Assembly: GCF_000959725.1 (NCBI RefSeq) | Contig: NZ_CP009322.1 | Span: 2,108,001 to 2,172,000, forward strand | Direction: 5' to 3' | DNA: 64,000 nt | Origin: Burkholderia gladioli | GTDB taxonomy: Bacteria > Pseudomonadota > Gammaproteobacteria > Burkholderiales > Burkholderiaceae | Shown: one piece after another, positions 19,600 to 27,873 of the stretch | Layout: the number at the start of each line of letters is the position of its first letter | How positions within the stretch are numbered: position 1 is the first letter of the stretch | Program-made: the position numbers and the translations under genes | Notes under the pieces: model-generated | Databases searched by the model: none | The model's input: the letters and a program-made list of their open reading frames with translations, nothing else | What the model was told of the DNA's origin: nothing

Positions 19600-21504
19600 T
19601 CAGGCCACGCGCTTCGCCTGGTCGGCGACGCTGTTGGCCTGGTCGAGGAAGCGCTCGCGGATCGACTTCGCGATGCCGGCGGCGTCGAGGCCGCACAGCG
19701 ACAGCAGCTTGGCCGGGTCGCCGTGATCGATGAAGCGGTCGGGCAGGCCCAACTGCAGCACCGGACGAATCACCCCGCCTTCCATCAAGGCTTCCACGCA
19801 AGCCGAACCCGCGCCGCCCTGGATGCAGCCTTCCTCGACCGTGACGAGGTAGTCGTGCGTCTGCGCGAGTTCGCGCACCAACTCGGCGTCGATCGGCTTC
19901 ACGAAGCGCATGTTGGCGACCGTGGCGTCGAGCTCCTCGGCGGCGGCCAGCGACGGCGCGACCATCGTGCCGAAGGCCAGGATCGCGACGCGCTTGCCTT
20001 CCGGCTGCGCCGAACGGCGGCGCACCTCGCCCTTGCCGACCGGGATCGCCGTCATCGCCTTCACGGTCGGCACGCCGGCACCGGCGCCGCGCGGGTAGCG
20101 CACGGCCGTCGGGTTCGGCTGCTGGACCGCCGTGTAGAGCATCTGGCGGCATTCGTCCTCGTCCGACGCAGCCATCACCGTCATGTTCGGGATGCAGCGC
20201 AGGAAGGCCAGGTCGTAGGCGCCCGCGTGAGTCGCGCCGTCGGCACCGACCAGGCCGGCGCGATCGATCGCGAACACCACCGGCAGGTTCTGCAGCGCCA
20301 CGTCGTGGATCAACTGGTCATAGGCGCGCTGCAGGAAGGTCGAGTAGATCGCGACCACCGGCTTGAGGCCCTCGGTCGCCATGCCGCCGGCGAAGGTCAC
20401 CGCGTGCTGCTCGGCGATGCCGACGTCGTAATAACGATCCTTGAAGCGCTTCTCGAACTCGACCATGCCCGAGCCCTCGCGCATCGCCGGCGTGATGCCG
20501 ACCACGCGTGCGTCGAGCTCGGCCATGTCGCACAGCCATTCGCCGAACACCTGCGTGTAGGTCTTCTTGGCGGGCGTGGTCGAGGGCTTGATGCCTTCGG
20601 CCGGATTGAACTTGCCCGGGCCGTGGTAGAGCACCGGATCGGCCTCGGCGAGCTTGTAGCCCTGGCCTTTCTTGGTAACCACGTGCAGGAACTGCGGACC
20701 GCGCAGCTCCTTGATGTTCTGCAGCGTCGGGATCAGCGAGTCGAGGTCGTGACCGTCGATCGGGCCGATGTAGTTGAAGCCGAATTCCTCGAACAGCGTG
20801 GCCGGCACCACCATGCCCTTGGCATGCTCCTCGAGCTTGCGCGCGAGTTCGAGCACCGGCGGCGCGACGCTGAGCACCTTCTCCACGCCGGCGCGGGCGG
20901 CCGCGTAGAAGCGGCCCGACATCAGGCGCGCCAGGTGGCGGTTCAACGCGCCGACCGGCGGCGAGATCGACATGTCGTTGTCGTTGAGGATCACCAGCAG
21001 CTTGGCATCCTCGGACACGCCGGCGTTGTTCATCGCCTCGAAGGCCATGCCGGCCGTCATCGCGCCGTCACCGATCACGGCGATCGAGAAGCGGTCGTCG
21101 CCGTTCAGCTGGCTGGCGAGCGCCATGCCGAGCGCGGCCGAGATCGAGGTGCTCGAATGGGCGGTGCCGAAGGTGTCGTAGACCGATTCCGAGCGACGCG
21201 GGAAACCCGAGATCCCGTCGAACTGGCGCAGCGAGCTCATCTGGTCGCGGCGGCCCGTCAGGATCTTGTGCGGATAGGTCTGGTGACCCACGTCCCACAC
21301 GATGCGATCGTTCGGCGTATTGAAGACGTAATGCAGCGCAAGCGTCAGTTCGACCGTGCCGAGATTGGACGACAAATGGCCGCCCGTCTTCGACACGCTG
21401 TCGAGCACGAACGCACGCAGCTCGTCGGCGAGCGGTTGCAGTTGGCGACGATCGAGGCGGCGCAGGTCCGCAGGGTCGTCGATGGTTTTCAGCAAGTCGT
21501 ACAT
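19600..21504 (-). CDS. dxs: 1-deoxy-D-xylulose-5-phosphate synthase
   Basis: A 634-residue thiamine-diphosphate enzyme that condenses pyruvate and glyceraldehyde 3-phosphate, the first step of the MEP route to isoprenoids. The start [15 protein letters not shown] is standard. The thiamine-binding motif is [18 protein letters not shown], the transketolase-type pyrimidine domain reads [13 protein letters not shown], and the C-terminal domain ends normally. The frame extends 12 codons upstream to 21540, but the ATG at 21504 matches family length. It is last in the operon xseB-ispA-dxs, 86 bases after ispA, so the first MEP enzyme and the prenyl-chain synthase are co-expressed. Confidence 0.97.
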   Translation of the reverse strand: MYDLLKTIDDPADLRRLDRRQLQPLADELRAFVLDSVSKTGGHLSSNLGTVELTLALHYVFNTPNDRIVWDVGHQTYPHKILTGRRDQMSSLRQFDGISGFPRRSESVYDTFGTAHSSTSISAALGMALASQLNGDDRFSIAVIGDGAMTAGMAFEAMNNAGVSEDAKLLVILNDNDMSISPPVGALNRHLARLMSGRFYAAARAGVEKVLSVAPPVLELARKLEEHAKGMVVPATLFEEFGFNYIGPIDGHDLDSLIPTLQNIKELRGPQFLHVVTKKGQGYKLAEADPVLYHGPGKFNPAEGIKPSTTPAKKTYTQVFGEWLCDMAELDARVVGITPAMREGSGMVEFEKRFKDRYYDVGIAEQHAVTFAGGMATEGLKPVVAIYSTFLQRAYDQLIHDVALQNLPVVFAIDRAGLVGADGATHAGAYDLAFLRCIPNMTVMAASDEDECRQMLYTAVQQPNPTAVRYPRGAGAGVPTVKAMTAIPVGKGEVRRRSAQPEGKRVAILAFGTMVAPSLAAAEELDATVANMRFVKPIDAELVRELAQTHDYLVTVEEGCIQGGAGSACVEALMEGGVIRPVLQLGLPDRFIDHGDPAKLLSLCGLDAAGIAKSIRERFLDQANSVADQAKRVA

Positions 21505-21590
21505 CGTCGTTCCATTGTAGGAAATCAAACGCGCCCGCACTCCTTATGCACGCTTCCTGGCGACCGGAAGCGCGGCGGCGGGCTTTCGCG

Positions 21591-22475
21591 TCAGCTGACC
21601 CGGTTCACCACCAGGTCGGCGAGTTCGGCAAGACGCTGGGCGCGCGCGCCGAACGGTTGCAGCGCCGCGTGCGCGTCGGCACGCAGTTGCGCGGCCAGCT
21701 CGCGCGAGGCATCGAGGCCGATGATCGACACGTAGGTCGGCTTGTTGGCCGCCGCGTCCTTGCCCGCCGTCTTGCCGAGCGTCGCGGAATCGGTCGTCAC
21801 GTCGAGAATGTCGTCGACTACCTGGAAGGCCAGGCCGATCGCGTCGGCATAGACGTCGAGCGCGCGCATGGTGTCGTCCGACGGCGTCTCGCCGGCGAGC
21901 GCGCCCATGCGCACCGCGGCGCGCAGCAGCGCGCCGGTCTTCTTGCGATGCATCGTCTCGAGCTGCTCGCGCGTGAGCATCAGGCCCACGCTGGCCAGGT
22001 CGATCGCCTGGCCGCCGGCCATCCCGACCGAACCGCTCGCCAGCGCCAGTTCGCGCACCAGCGCGGCCTGCTGGACAGCCGTCAGCGCGGCCGCGTCCGT
22101 CAGCGCGACGAAGGCCTGCGATTGCAGCGCGTCGCCGACCAGCAGCGCGGTCGGCTCGTCGTACTGGATGTGGACGGTCGGCTTGCCGCGACGCAGCGCG
22201 TCGTCGTCCATGCACGGCATGTCGTCATGCACCAGCGAGTAGACGTGGATCATCTCCAGCGCTGCCGAGGCGGCATTGCGCGCGGCCTCGGTCGCCCCCG
22301 TCAGCTCGCCCGCGGCGTGGCACAGCAGCGGGCGCACCCGCTTGCCGCCGCCCATCACCGCGTAGCGCATCGCCTCGTGCAGCTTGCCCGGCACCACCGT
22401 CTCGGCCGGCAAGTAGTGGCCCAGCGCATCTTCGACGCGCGCCAGCACTGCGCGCATCCATTGTTCGAATGTCAT
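21591..22475 (-). CDS. ispA: Farnesyl diphosphate synthase (polyprenyl synthetase)
   Basis: A 294-residue prenyltransferase that adds isopentenyl diphosphate to DMAPP and GPP to give farnesyl diphosphate. The first aspartate-rich motif is VHDDMPCMDDDALRRG and the second is DDILDVTTD. The residues before the first motif (aromatic-free, small) fit a short-chain synthase. The substrate-binding GGGKRVRPLL is present near residue 50. The start ATG at 22475 overlaps the xseB stop as ATGA, so translation is coupled. The upstream extension of the frame runs inside xseB and is not used. Confidence 0.96.
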   Translation of the reverse strand: MTFEQWMRAVLARVEDALGHYLPAETVVPGKLHEAMRYAVMGGGKRVRPLLCHAAGELTGATEAARNAASAALEMIHVYSLVHDDMPCMDDDALRRGKPTVHIQYDEPTALLVGDALQSQAFVALTDAAALTAVQQAALVRELALASGSVGMAGGQAIDLASVGLMLTREQLETMHRKKTGALLRAAVRMGALAGETPSDDTMRALDVYADAIGLAFQVVDDILDVTTDSATLGKTAGKDAAANKPTYVSIIGLDASRELAAQLRADAHAALQPFGARAQRLAELADLVVNRVS

Positions 22476-22765
22476 AGATCGTCGTCTTCGCCGTCCGTGG
22501 CGCCCGCTCCGTTGGCGTGCGGCTTCAGCGTGGCCCCGTCGAGCACACGCACCTGCTGCTCCACCTTGTCGAGTTGTTGTTGGCAAAACGCAACAAGAAC
22601 CGCCCCGCGCCGATAGGCGGCGAGCGAATCCTCGAGGCTCAGTGTCCCGCCCTCCATCCGTGCGACAAGCGTTTCGAGCTCCTCGAGCGCGGTTTCGTAG
22701 GAGGCCGGCACCGATTCGGGGCCGGCACCCGACGCCGCAGCGCCCGGAGTTGCGTTTTTCGCCAT
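22472..22765 (-). CDS. xseB: Exodeoxyribonuclease VII small subunit
   Basis: A 97-residue protein with the XseB core YETALEELETLVARMEGGTLSLEDSL and a second helix ending in QQQLDKVEQQVRVL. It forms the small-subunit part of exonuclease VII with XseA, which degrades single-stranded DNA. An N-terminal Ala/Gly-rich lead and an acidic tail (GEDDDL) are extras. The start ATG at 22765 gives the usual size. It is first in the xseB-ispA-dxs operon, an order conserved in many proteobacteria. Confidence 0.94.
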   Translation of the reverse strand: MAKNATPGAAASGAGPESVPASYETALEELETLVARMEGGTLSLEDSLAAYRRGAVLVAFCQQQLDKVEQQVRVLDGATLKPHANGAGATDGEDDDL

Positions 22766-22933
22766 GGGACGAGGTATCAAATTTAAAAACAAGTCGGACA
22801 TTCTACGGCAAAAGCGGAATCCAGCACGGCTCGACGTGAGCGATCCGCCCCCGCCGGCTTCGCCGCGGCTCTGCCGGCAGGACAAGATGCTGCGGGCCGC
22901 GATACGAAATTTGACACAAATCAGGTACTTAAC

Positions 22934-22963
22934 TTACCCCCGGGAAACAGTTCCGGGTATAAT
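22934..22963 (+). promoter_or_regulatory. Probable sigma-70 promoter of the Rieske oxygenase gene
   Basis: A perfect TATAAT at 22958-22963 with a weak -35 (TTACCC, 3 of 6) at 22934-22939 and an 18-base spacer, about 70 bases before the gene start. Inside the spacer CCCGGGAAACAGTTCCGGG forms an imperfect inverted repeat, a possible operator. Confidence 0.5.
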
Positions 22964-23033
22964 CGCCGGTTCCCCTAAATCGATTTTTCGATGGTTGGGT
23001 TGTTCACTGCTTTCACGCTTTCCGGGAGTGGGA

Positions 23034-24140
23034 ATGTCCAATCTGAGCGACGCGCTGCAGTTGAAGTCGGCATCCAGCCAGCTTCCAGTCACGGCTTACT
23101 TCGATGAGGCGCTTCTCCAGCGCGAAGTCGAAACCCTATTCAAGAAAGGACCTCGCTACGTCGGGCACGAATTGATGGTGCCCGAGGCGGGAGACTATTT
23201 TGCCTTGCCTTCCGAGAAGGAAGGCCGCGTGCTCGTGCGCAACCAGGAGTCGCGCATCGAGCTGCTGTCCAACGTCTGCCGCCATCGGCAGGCGATCATG
23301 CTGAACGGCCGCGGCCACGCGAACAACATCGTGTGCCCGCTGCACCGCTGGACCTACGATCTCGACGGGCAACTGCTCGGGGCGCCGCATTTCCCCGACA
23401 AGCCCTGCCTGAACCTCGGCAAGTCGCCGCTGCAGAACTGGCAGGGGCTGCTGTTCGAGGCCGAAGGCCGCAACGTCGCGCAGGACCTCGCGAACCTCGG
23501 CACGCGCCATCACTTCGACTTCTCGGACTACCAGTTCGATCACGTCGAGGTACACGAGTGCGACTACAACTGGAAGACCTTCATCGAGGTCTACCTCGAG
23601 GATTACCACGTCGTCCCGTTCCACCCAGGCCTCGGCAGCTTCGTGTCCTGCGACGATCTCAAATGGGAGTTCGGCGACTGGTACAGCGTGCAGACGGTCG
23701 GCATACACAACGCGCTCGCCAAGCCGGGCAGCCCGACGTACCAGAAATGGCACGAACAGGTGCTGCGCTTCCGCGATGGCGTGCCGCCCGAGTTCGGCGC
23801 GATCTGGATGGTCTACTACCCGGGCCTGATGATCGAGTGGTATCCGCACGTGCTGGTGGTGTCCTGGCTGATCCCGCGCGGGCCGCAGAAGACCACCAAC
23901 ATCGTCGAGTTCTACTATCCCGAGGAGATCGCGCTGTTCGAGCGCGAGTTCGTCGAGGCCGAGCGGGCCGCCTACATGGAAACCGCCGTCGAGGACGACG
24001 AGATCGCGATGCGCATGGATGCCGGCCGCCGCGCGCTGATGGAGCGCGGCGAATCGCAGGTCGGGCCGTACCAGAGCCCGATGGAAGACGGCATGCAGCA
24101 CTTCCACGAATTCCTGCGACGCAAGCTGGGAAGCTTCTGA
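23034..24140 (+). CDS. Rieske non-heme iron oxygenase, alpha-subunit type
   Basis: A 368-residue protein with an N-terminal Rieske [2Fe-2S] domain: CRHRQAIM supplies Cys and His, and CPLHRW supplies the second pair after a 17-residue spacing. A C-terminal catalytic domain follows in which NWKTFIEVYLEDYHVVPFHPG carries the two mononuclear iron histidines spaced as H-x4-H. Such proteins hydroxylate or demethylate small organic substrates with electrons from a separate reductase, which is not encoded nearby. The frame is open to 22764, but GGGAGTGGG just before the ATG at 23034 and the promoter at 22958 fix the start. Substrate unknown. Confidence 0.88.
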   Translation: MSNLSDALQLKSASSQLPVTAYFDEALLQREVETLFKKGPRYVGHELMVPEAGDYFALPSEKEGRVLVRNQESRIELLSNVCRHRQAIMLNGRGHANNIVCPLHRWTYDLDGQLLGAPHFPDKPCLNLGKSPLQNWQGLLFEAEGRNVAQDLANLGTRHHFDFSDYQFDHVEVHECDYNWKTFIEVYLEDYHVVPFHPGLGSFVSCDDLKWEFGDWYSVQTVGIHNALAKPGSPTYQKWHEQVLRFRDGVPPEFGAIWMVYYPGLMIEWYPHVLVVSWLIPRGPQKTTNIVEFYYPEEIALFEREFVEAERAAYMETAVEDDEIAMRMDAGRRALMERGESQVGPYQSPMEDGMQHFHEFLRRKLGSF

Positions 24141-24170
24141 GGCAACCAGCAGCGCCGGCATGCCAAACGA

Positions 24171-24199
24171 AAAAGACGGGCCGTGGCCCGTCTTTTTTT
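24171..24199 (+). terminator. Rho-independent terminator after the Rieske oxygenase gene
   Basis: Stem AAAAGACGGGC / GCCCGTCTTTT with a CGTG loop and a following run of seven T. It starts 30 bases after the oxygenase stop. Confidence 0.9.
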
Positions 24200-24243
24200 G
24201 TTTAGACTGGATGGATCCGGCCGTTTTCCTCGGAGGAGCCATC

Positions 24244-25113
24244 ATGCCCCACACTCACTACACCACCCTCATCTCCGCCGGCAATCTCGCCGAGCGCCTC
24301 GCCGCCGCGCCCGACAGCGTCTTAGTGTTCGATTGCCGCTTCGACCTGGCCGATCCCGATTCCGGCTCGCAAGCCTATGCGGCAGGCCACCTGCCCGGCG
24401 CCCGCTACCTGCATCTCGATCGCGACCTGTCGGGCCCGAAGACCGGCAGCAACGGCCGTCACCCGCTGCCCTCGCGCGACACGCTGGTGGCGACGCTGGC
24501 CGCCAAGGGCCTGCGCGCGAACCAGCAGGTGGTTGCCTACGATGCCCAGGGCGGCATGTACGCGGCCCGGCTCTGGTGGCTGCTGCGCTGGCTCGGCCAT
24601 GATTCCGTCGCCGTGCTCGACGGCGGGCTGCAGGCCTGGCAGGCCGCCGGCCAGCCGCTCACGCAGGCGGCCCCGGCCGACCAGGCCGGCGACTTCCGCG
24701 CCCAGCCGCCGCTCGCCACCGTGATCGACGCGGCGGCCGTGGTCGCGAACCTCGCCTCGAAGTCGCGGCTGGTGGTCGACGCGCGCTCGCCCGATCGCTA
24801 TCGCGGCGAAAACGAAACGCTCGATCCCGTCGGCGGCCACATCCCGGGCGCGGCCAATCGCTTCTTCAAGGACAACCTCAATGCGGAAGGCCGCTTCAAG
24901 AGCGGCCATGAACTGCGCGAGGACTGGACCCGCGTGATCGGCGACCAGCCGGCCAACAACGTGATCCTGCAATGTGGCTCGGGCGTCACGGCCTGCCACA
25001 ACGCGCTGGCGATGGAGATCGCCGGGCTCCACAACCCGCTGCTGTACGCGGGCTCCTGGAGCGAATGGAGCGCGGACCCGTCGCGGCCGGTCGCGACCGG
25101 CCCGAACCCCTGA
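24244..25113 (+). CDS. Sulfurtransferase, 3-mercaptopyruvate/thiosulfate type (two rhodanese domains)
   Basis: A 289-residue protein of two rhodanese domains. The N-terminal domain is structural (GHLPGARYLHLDRDLSG). The C-terminal domain carries the active-site cysteine C244 in QCGSGVTAC. The loop CGSGV(T/S)A is typical of 3-mercaptopyruvate sulfurtransferases, whereas thiosulfate sulfurtransferases usually have CRKGVTA, so the SseA-like activity is favoured. The gene has a strong ribosome binding site (TCGGAGGAG) before the ATG at 24244 and is a single transcription unit between a terminator and a convergent neighbour. Confidence 0.9.
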   Translation: MPHTHYTTLISAGNLAERLAAAPDSVLVFDCRFDLADPDSGSQAYAAGHLPGARYLHLDRDLSGPKTGSNGRHPLPSRDTLVATLAAKGLRANQQVVAYDAQGGMYAARLWWLLRWLGHDSVAVLDGGLQAWQAAGQPLTQAAPADQAGDFRAQPPLATVIDAAAVVANLASKSRLVVDARSPDRYRGENETLDPVGGHIPGAANRFFKDNLNAEGRFKSGHELREDWTRVIGDQPANNVILQCGSGVTACHNALAMEIAGLHNPLLYAGSWSEWSADPSRPVATGPNP

Positions 25114-25128
25114 TCCGCGCGCGCGGCG

Positions 25129-26004
25129 TCACAGAACGCCGTGCTGATGGAACCACGCGAGCGCGCGCTTCCAGCCGTCATCGGCATCGGCCTTCACGTA
25201 GCTGGGCCGGTAGTCGGCGAAGAAGGCGTGCCCCGCGTCCGGATAAGCGAGGATCTCCGAGTCGCGCGCGGCCTTCAGGTTGCTCGCCAGCAGCTTGCCG
25301 CGCATCTCGGAGAGCGTCGACTGCGGGATGCTGTCGTCCTTCGCGCCATATAGGCCCAGCACCGGCGCCTTCAGGTCGGCCACATGGTCGATCGGATTGA
25401 AGGGCGTCATCTCGTTGCGATCGCCCACCACCTTGCCGTACCAGGCCACCGCCGCGCGCACGTGCGGGTTGTGTTCGGCGAACAGCCAGGCCTGGCGCCC
25501 ACCCCAGCAGAAACCGGTCACGCCCAGGCGCGTCAGGTCCCCGCCGTTCTTGCCGGCCCAGGCCACCGTCGCGTCGAGATCCTCGGTGACTTGCCGGTCC
25601 GGCACCTTGCTGACGATCGCCTCGTAGAGCCCCTGGATGGTCGGGTATTTCGAGGGATCGCCTTCCCGCGAATACAGGTCGGGGGCAATCGCCAGGTAGC
25701 CGAGCTTGGCGAAGCGACGGCACACGTCGGCGATATGCGCATGCACGCCGAACACCTCGTGGATCACCAGGATCACCGGCAGGTTGCTCTTGCCGTCCGG
25801 CTGCGCGCGATAGGCGGGCACGCTGGCATCGCCCGAGCGGATCTCGACGGTATCGCAGTCGAGGCCGTTGCTGTCGGTAGTGATGGTCTGCGCCGAGACC
25901 GGCAGCACGGCGGCGGCGAACGAGCCGCCCAGTGCCGCCTGCATGAAGCGGCGGCGATTGAACGGAACGTGCGGAACGAGGCTGTCCACTTCGGGTTTCA
26001 ACAT
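25129..26004 (-). CDS. Tat-exported dienelactone hydrolase family protein
   Basis: A 291-residue alpha/beta hydrolase of the dienelactone hydrolase family with a complete triad: nucleophile C166 in GVTGFCWGG, D223 in AKDDSIP and H259 in DAGHAF. The N-terminus contains a twin-arginine signal, NRRRFMQAALGGSF followed by a hydrophobic stretch and the AxA-like VSAQT site, so the folded enzyme is probably exported to the periplasm. The usual family members are cytosolic hydrolases of cyclic esters. The substrate here is unknown. AAGGAG stands before the ATG at 26004. It converges with the sulfurtransferase gene. Confidence 0.88.
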   Translation of the reverse strand: MLKPEVDSLVPHVPFNRRRFMQAALGGSFAAAVLPVSAQTITTDSNGLDCDTVEIRSGDASVPAYRAQPDGKSNLPVILVIHEVFGVHAHIADVCRRFAKLGYLAIAPDLYSREGDPSKYPTIQGLYEAIVSKVPDRQVTEDLDATVAWAGKNGGDLTRLGVTGFCWGGRQAWLFAEHNPHVRAAVAWYGKVVGDRNEMTPFNPIDHVADLKAPVLGLYGAKDDSIPQSTLSEMRGKLLASNLKAARDSEILAYPDAGHAFFADYRPSYVKADADDGWKRALAWFHQHGVL

Positions 26005-26298
26005 GGAGGGCTCCTTGTAATTCAGCGCGACGGCATCGCCGAGGCACTCGGCAACGCCGGAAAGTCGAACGAGGAAAGCCGGTGGAGCGAGCCGCGCGGC
26101 AAAAGGCCGGCGCACCGCCCACGGGTTCCGGCGATCCGGACCCCGCACACGATGCCGAATCTTACATACCGCCGTCAACTGTTTCGCGCGCCCGGGGCAC
26201 GATCGGGCAGCGTCCTGTCAGCCCGGCGCCAGCCTGCTGCCAGCATCGCACCGGGCTTCATCCCGCCCGCTGGGCCTCGCGCACTGCCCCGCTCCGCC

Positions 26299-27636
26299 TC
26301 AATGCAGCTTGACCCGCGGCAGGGTCGAGCGCCGCAGCCAGTGCGCGAAAGTGTCGAGCACCATGCGCGGATAACCGTGCAGCGCGGCGATATGCAGGCG
26401 ATACAGCGACATGTACATGAAGCGCGCGAACAGCCCTTCGATCAGCATGTTGCCGCCGATCAGGCCGCCCATCAGGTTGCCGACCGCGCTGAAGTGGCCG
26501 AGCGAGACCAGCGAGCCGAAGTCGCGATAGCCGAAGGCCGGCAGCGGCCGGCCCTCGAGCCGGCAGGCCAGCGCGCGCAACAGGAAGCTGGCCTGCTGAT
26601 GCGCGGCCTGCGCGCGCGGCGGCACGTTGCGATCGGTACCGGCCCAGGCACAGGCCGCGCAATCGCCGAGCGCGAACACGTCGTCGTCGAGCGTGGTTTG
26701 CAGCGTGGGACGCACCACGAGCTGGCCGAGCCGGTTCACCTCCAGCCCGTCCAGTTGCGCGAGCACGGCCGGCGCCTTGATGCCGGCGGCCCAGACCGTC
26801 AGGTCCGCGCGCACCGCGGCGCCGCTCGCGGTGTGCACCATGCCCGGCGCGACCTCGGTCACGCGCTCGCCCATCATCAGCCGCACGCCGAGCTTCTCCA
26901 GCAATTCGGCGGTGGCCGTCGAGACGCGCTCGGGCAGCGCCGGCAGGATGCGCTCGCCCGATTCGATCAGCACGATGCCGACGTCGTGCTTCGGATCGAG
27001 CTTGTGCAGGCCATAAGCCGACAGCACCTGCGCGGTATTGCGCAACTCGGCCGATAGTTCGACGCCGGTCGCGCCTGCGCCGACGATCGCGATCTGGATC
27101 GGCGGCTCGCCGGGCGTCGCGGCCTGCGCGGCCGCCTCGGGCGTGCGATGTTCGGCGCGGATGCAGGCCGCGATCAACCGCTTGCGGAAACGCTCCGCCT
27201 CGCCGACCGTATCGAGCGCGATCGCGTTGCGCTGCGCGCCCTCGACGCCGAAGAAATGCGTGGTGCTGCCGATCGCGATCACCAGCGTGTCGTACTCGAG
27301 CACGCGCTGCGGCATCAGCTCCAGGCCGTCGCTGTCGAGCACGGACGACACCACGATGCGCTTCGCGCCGCGATCGACCGAGCTCAGTTCGCCCTGCTGG
27401 AACTCGAAACCGTGCCAGCGCGCCTGCGCGGCGTATTCGAGCTCCTGGGTGAACGGGTCCATGCTGCCGGCAGCCACTTCATGCAGCAGCGGTTTCCAGA
27501 TGTGGGTCGGATAACGATCGACCAGCGTGACGAGTGCCCGGGCCTCGCGCTTGCCGCGCGCGCCGTAGCGATCGCCGAGCCGGGTCGCGAGTTCGAGCCC
27601 GCCGGCGCCGCCGCCTACGATGATGAAACGATGCAT
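26299..27636 (-). CDS. Type II NADH dehydrogenase-like NAD(P)/FAD oxidoreductase
   Basis: A 445-residue single-subunit flavoprotein. The FAD loop is IIVGGGAGGLELATRLG at the N-terminus and the NAD loop is IVGAGATGVELSAEL near residue 175. FALGDCAACAW is the second flavin contact. The C-terminal region with a mildly hydrophobic end (SLYRLHIAALHGY, then a basic tail) is the membrane anchor seen in Ndh proteins. Ndh passes electrons from NADH to quinone without pumping protons. The ATG at 27636 (MHRFIIV) is chosen over an upstream extension that lacks similarity. It lies downstream of polA on the same strand, 237 bases away. Confidence 0.9.
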   Translation of the reverse strand: MHRFIIVGGGAGGLELATRLGDRYGARGKREARALVTLVDRYPTHIWKPLLHEVAAGSMDPFTQELEYAAQARWHGFEFQQGELSSVDRGAKRIVVSSVLDSDGLELMPQRVLEYDTLVIAIGSTTHFFGVEGAQRNAIALDTVGEAERFRKRLIAACIRAEHRTPEAAAQAATPGEPPIQIAIVGAGATGVELSAELRNTAQVLSAYGLHKLDPKHDVGIVLIESGERILPALPERVSTATAELLEKLGVRLMMGERVTEVAPGMVHTASGAAVRADLTVWAAGIKAPAVLAQLDGLEVNRLGQLVVRPTLQTTLDDDVFALGDCAACAWAGTDRNVPPRAQAAHQQASFLLRALACRLEGRPLPAFGYRDFGSLVSLGHFSAVGNLMGGLIGGNMLIEGLFARFMYMSLYRLHIAALHGYPRMVLDTFAHWLRRSTLPRVKLH

Positions 27637-27873
27637 TCGAATCCCCCAATGCGTGATCCTGGCCTTCAGGAGTGCAGAGGGTCGCGCGCCCGTGAACGAG
27701 ATGCGCAACCGCGTCGAACGCGCCGCGGCCGGTCGAACCGCGGCGGCATGCCCATTTGTCGATCGCGCCGGCATGTCGGCGCGTGCTTCCTCAGGCCGGC
27801 GCGACGCGCGAAGCGCCATCGTCGGCCGGGACGAGGCGACCGCCCGGCCGCCCCGCCCCGATTCCGGTGGCGC

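Noticed and set aside
22911..22963. TTGACA at 22911 and TATAAT at 22958 as one promoter
   Set aside because: The spacing is about 41 bases, far beyond 15-19. The TATAAT was kept with a nearer weak -35, and TTGACA was dropped.
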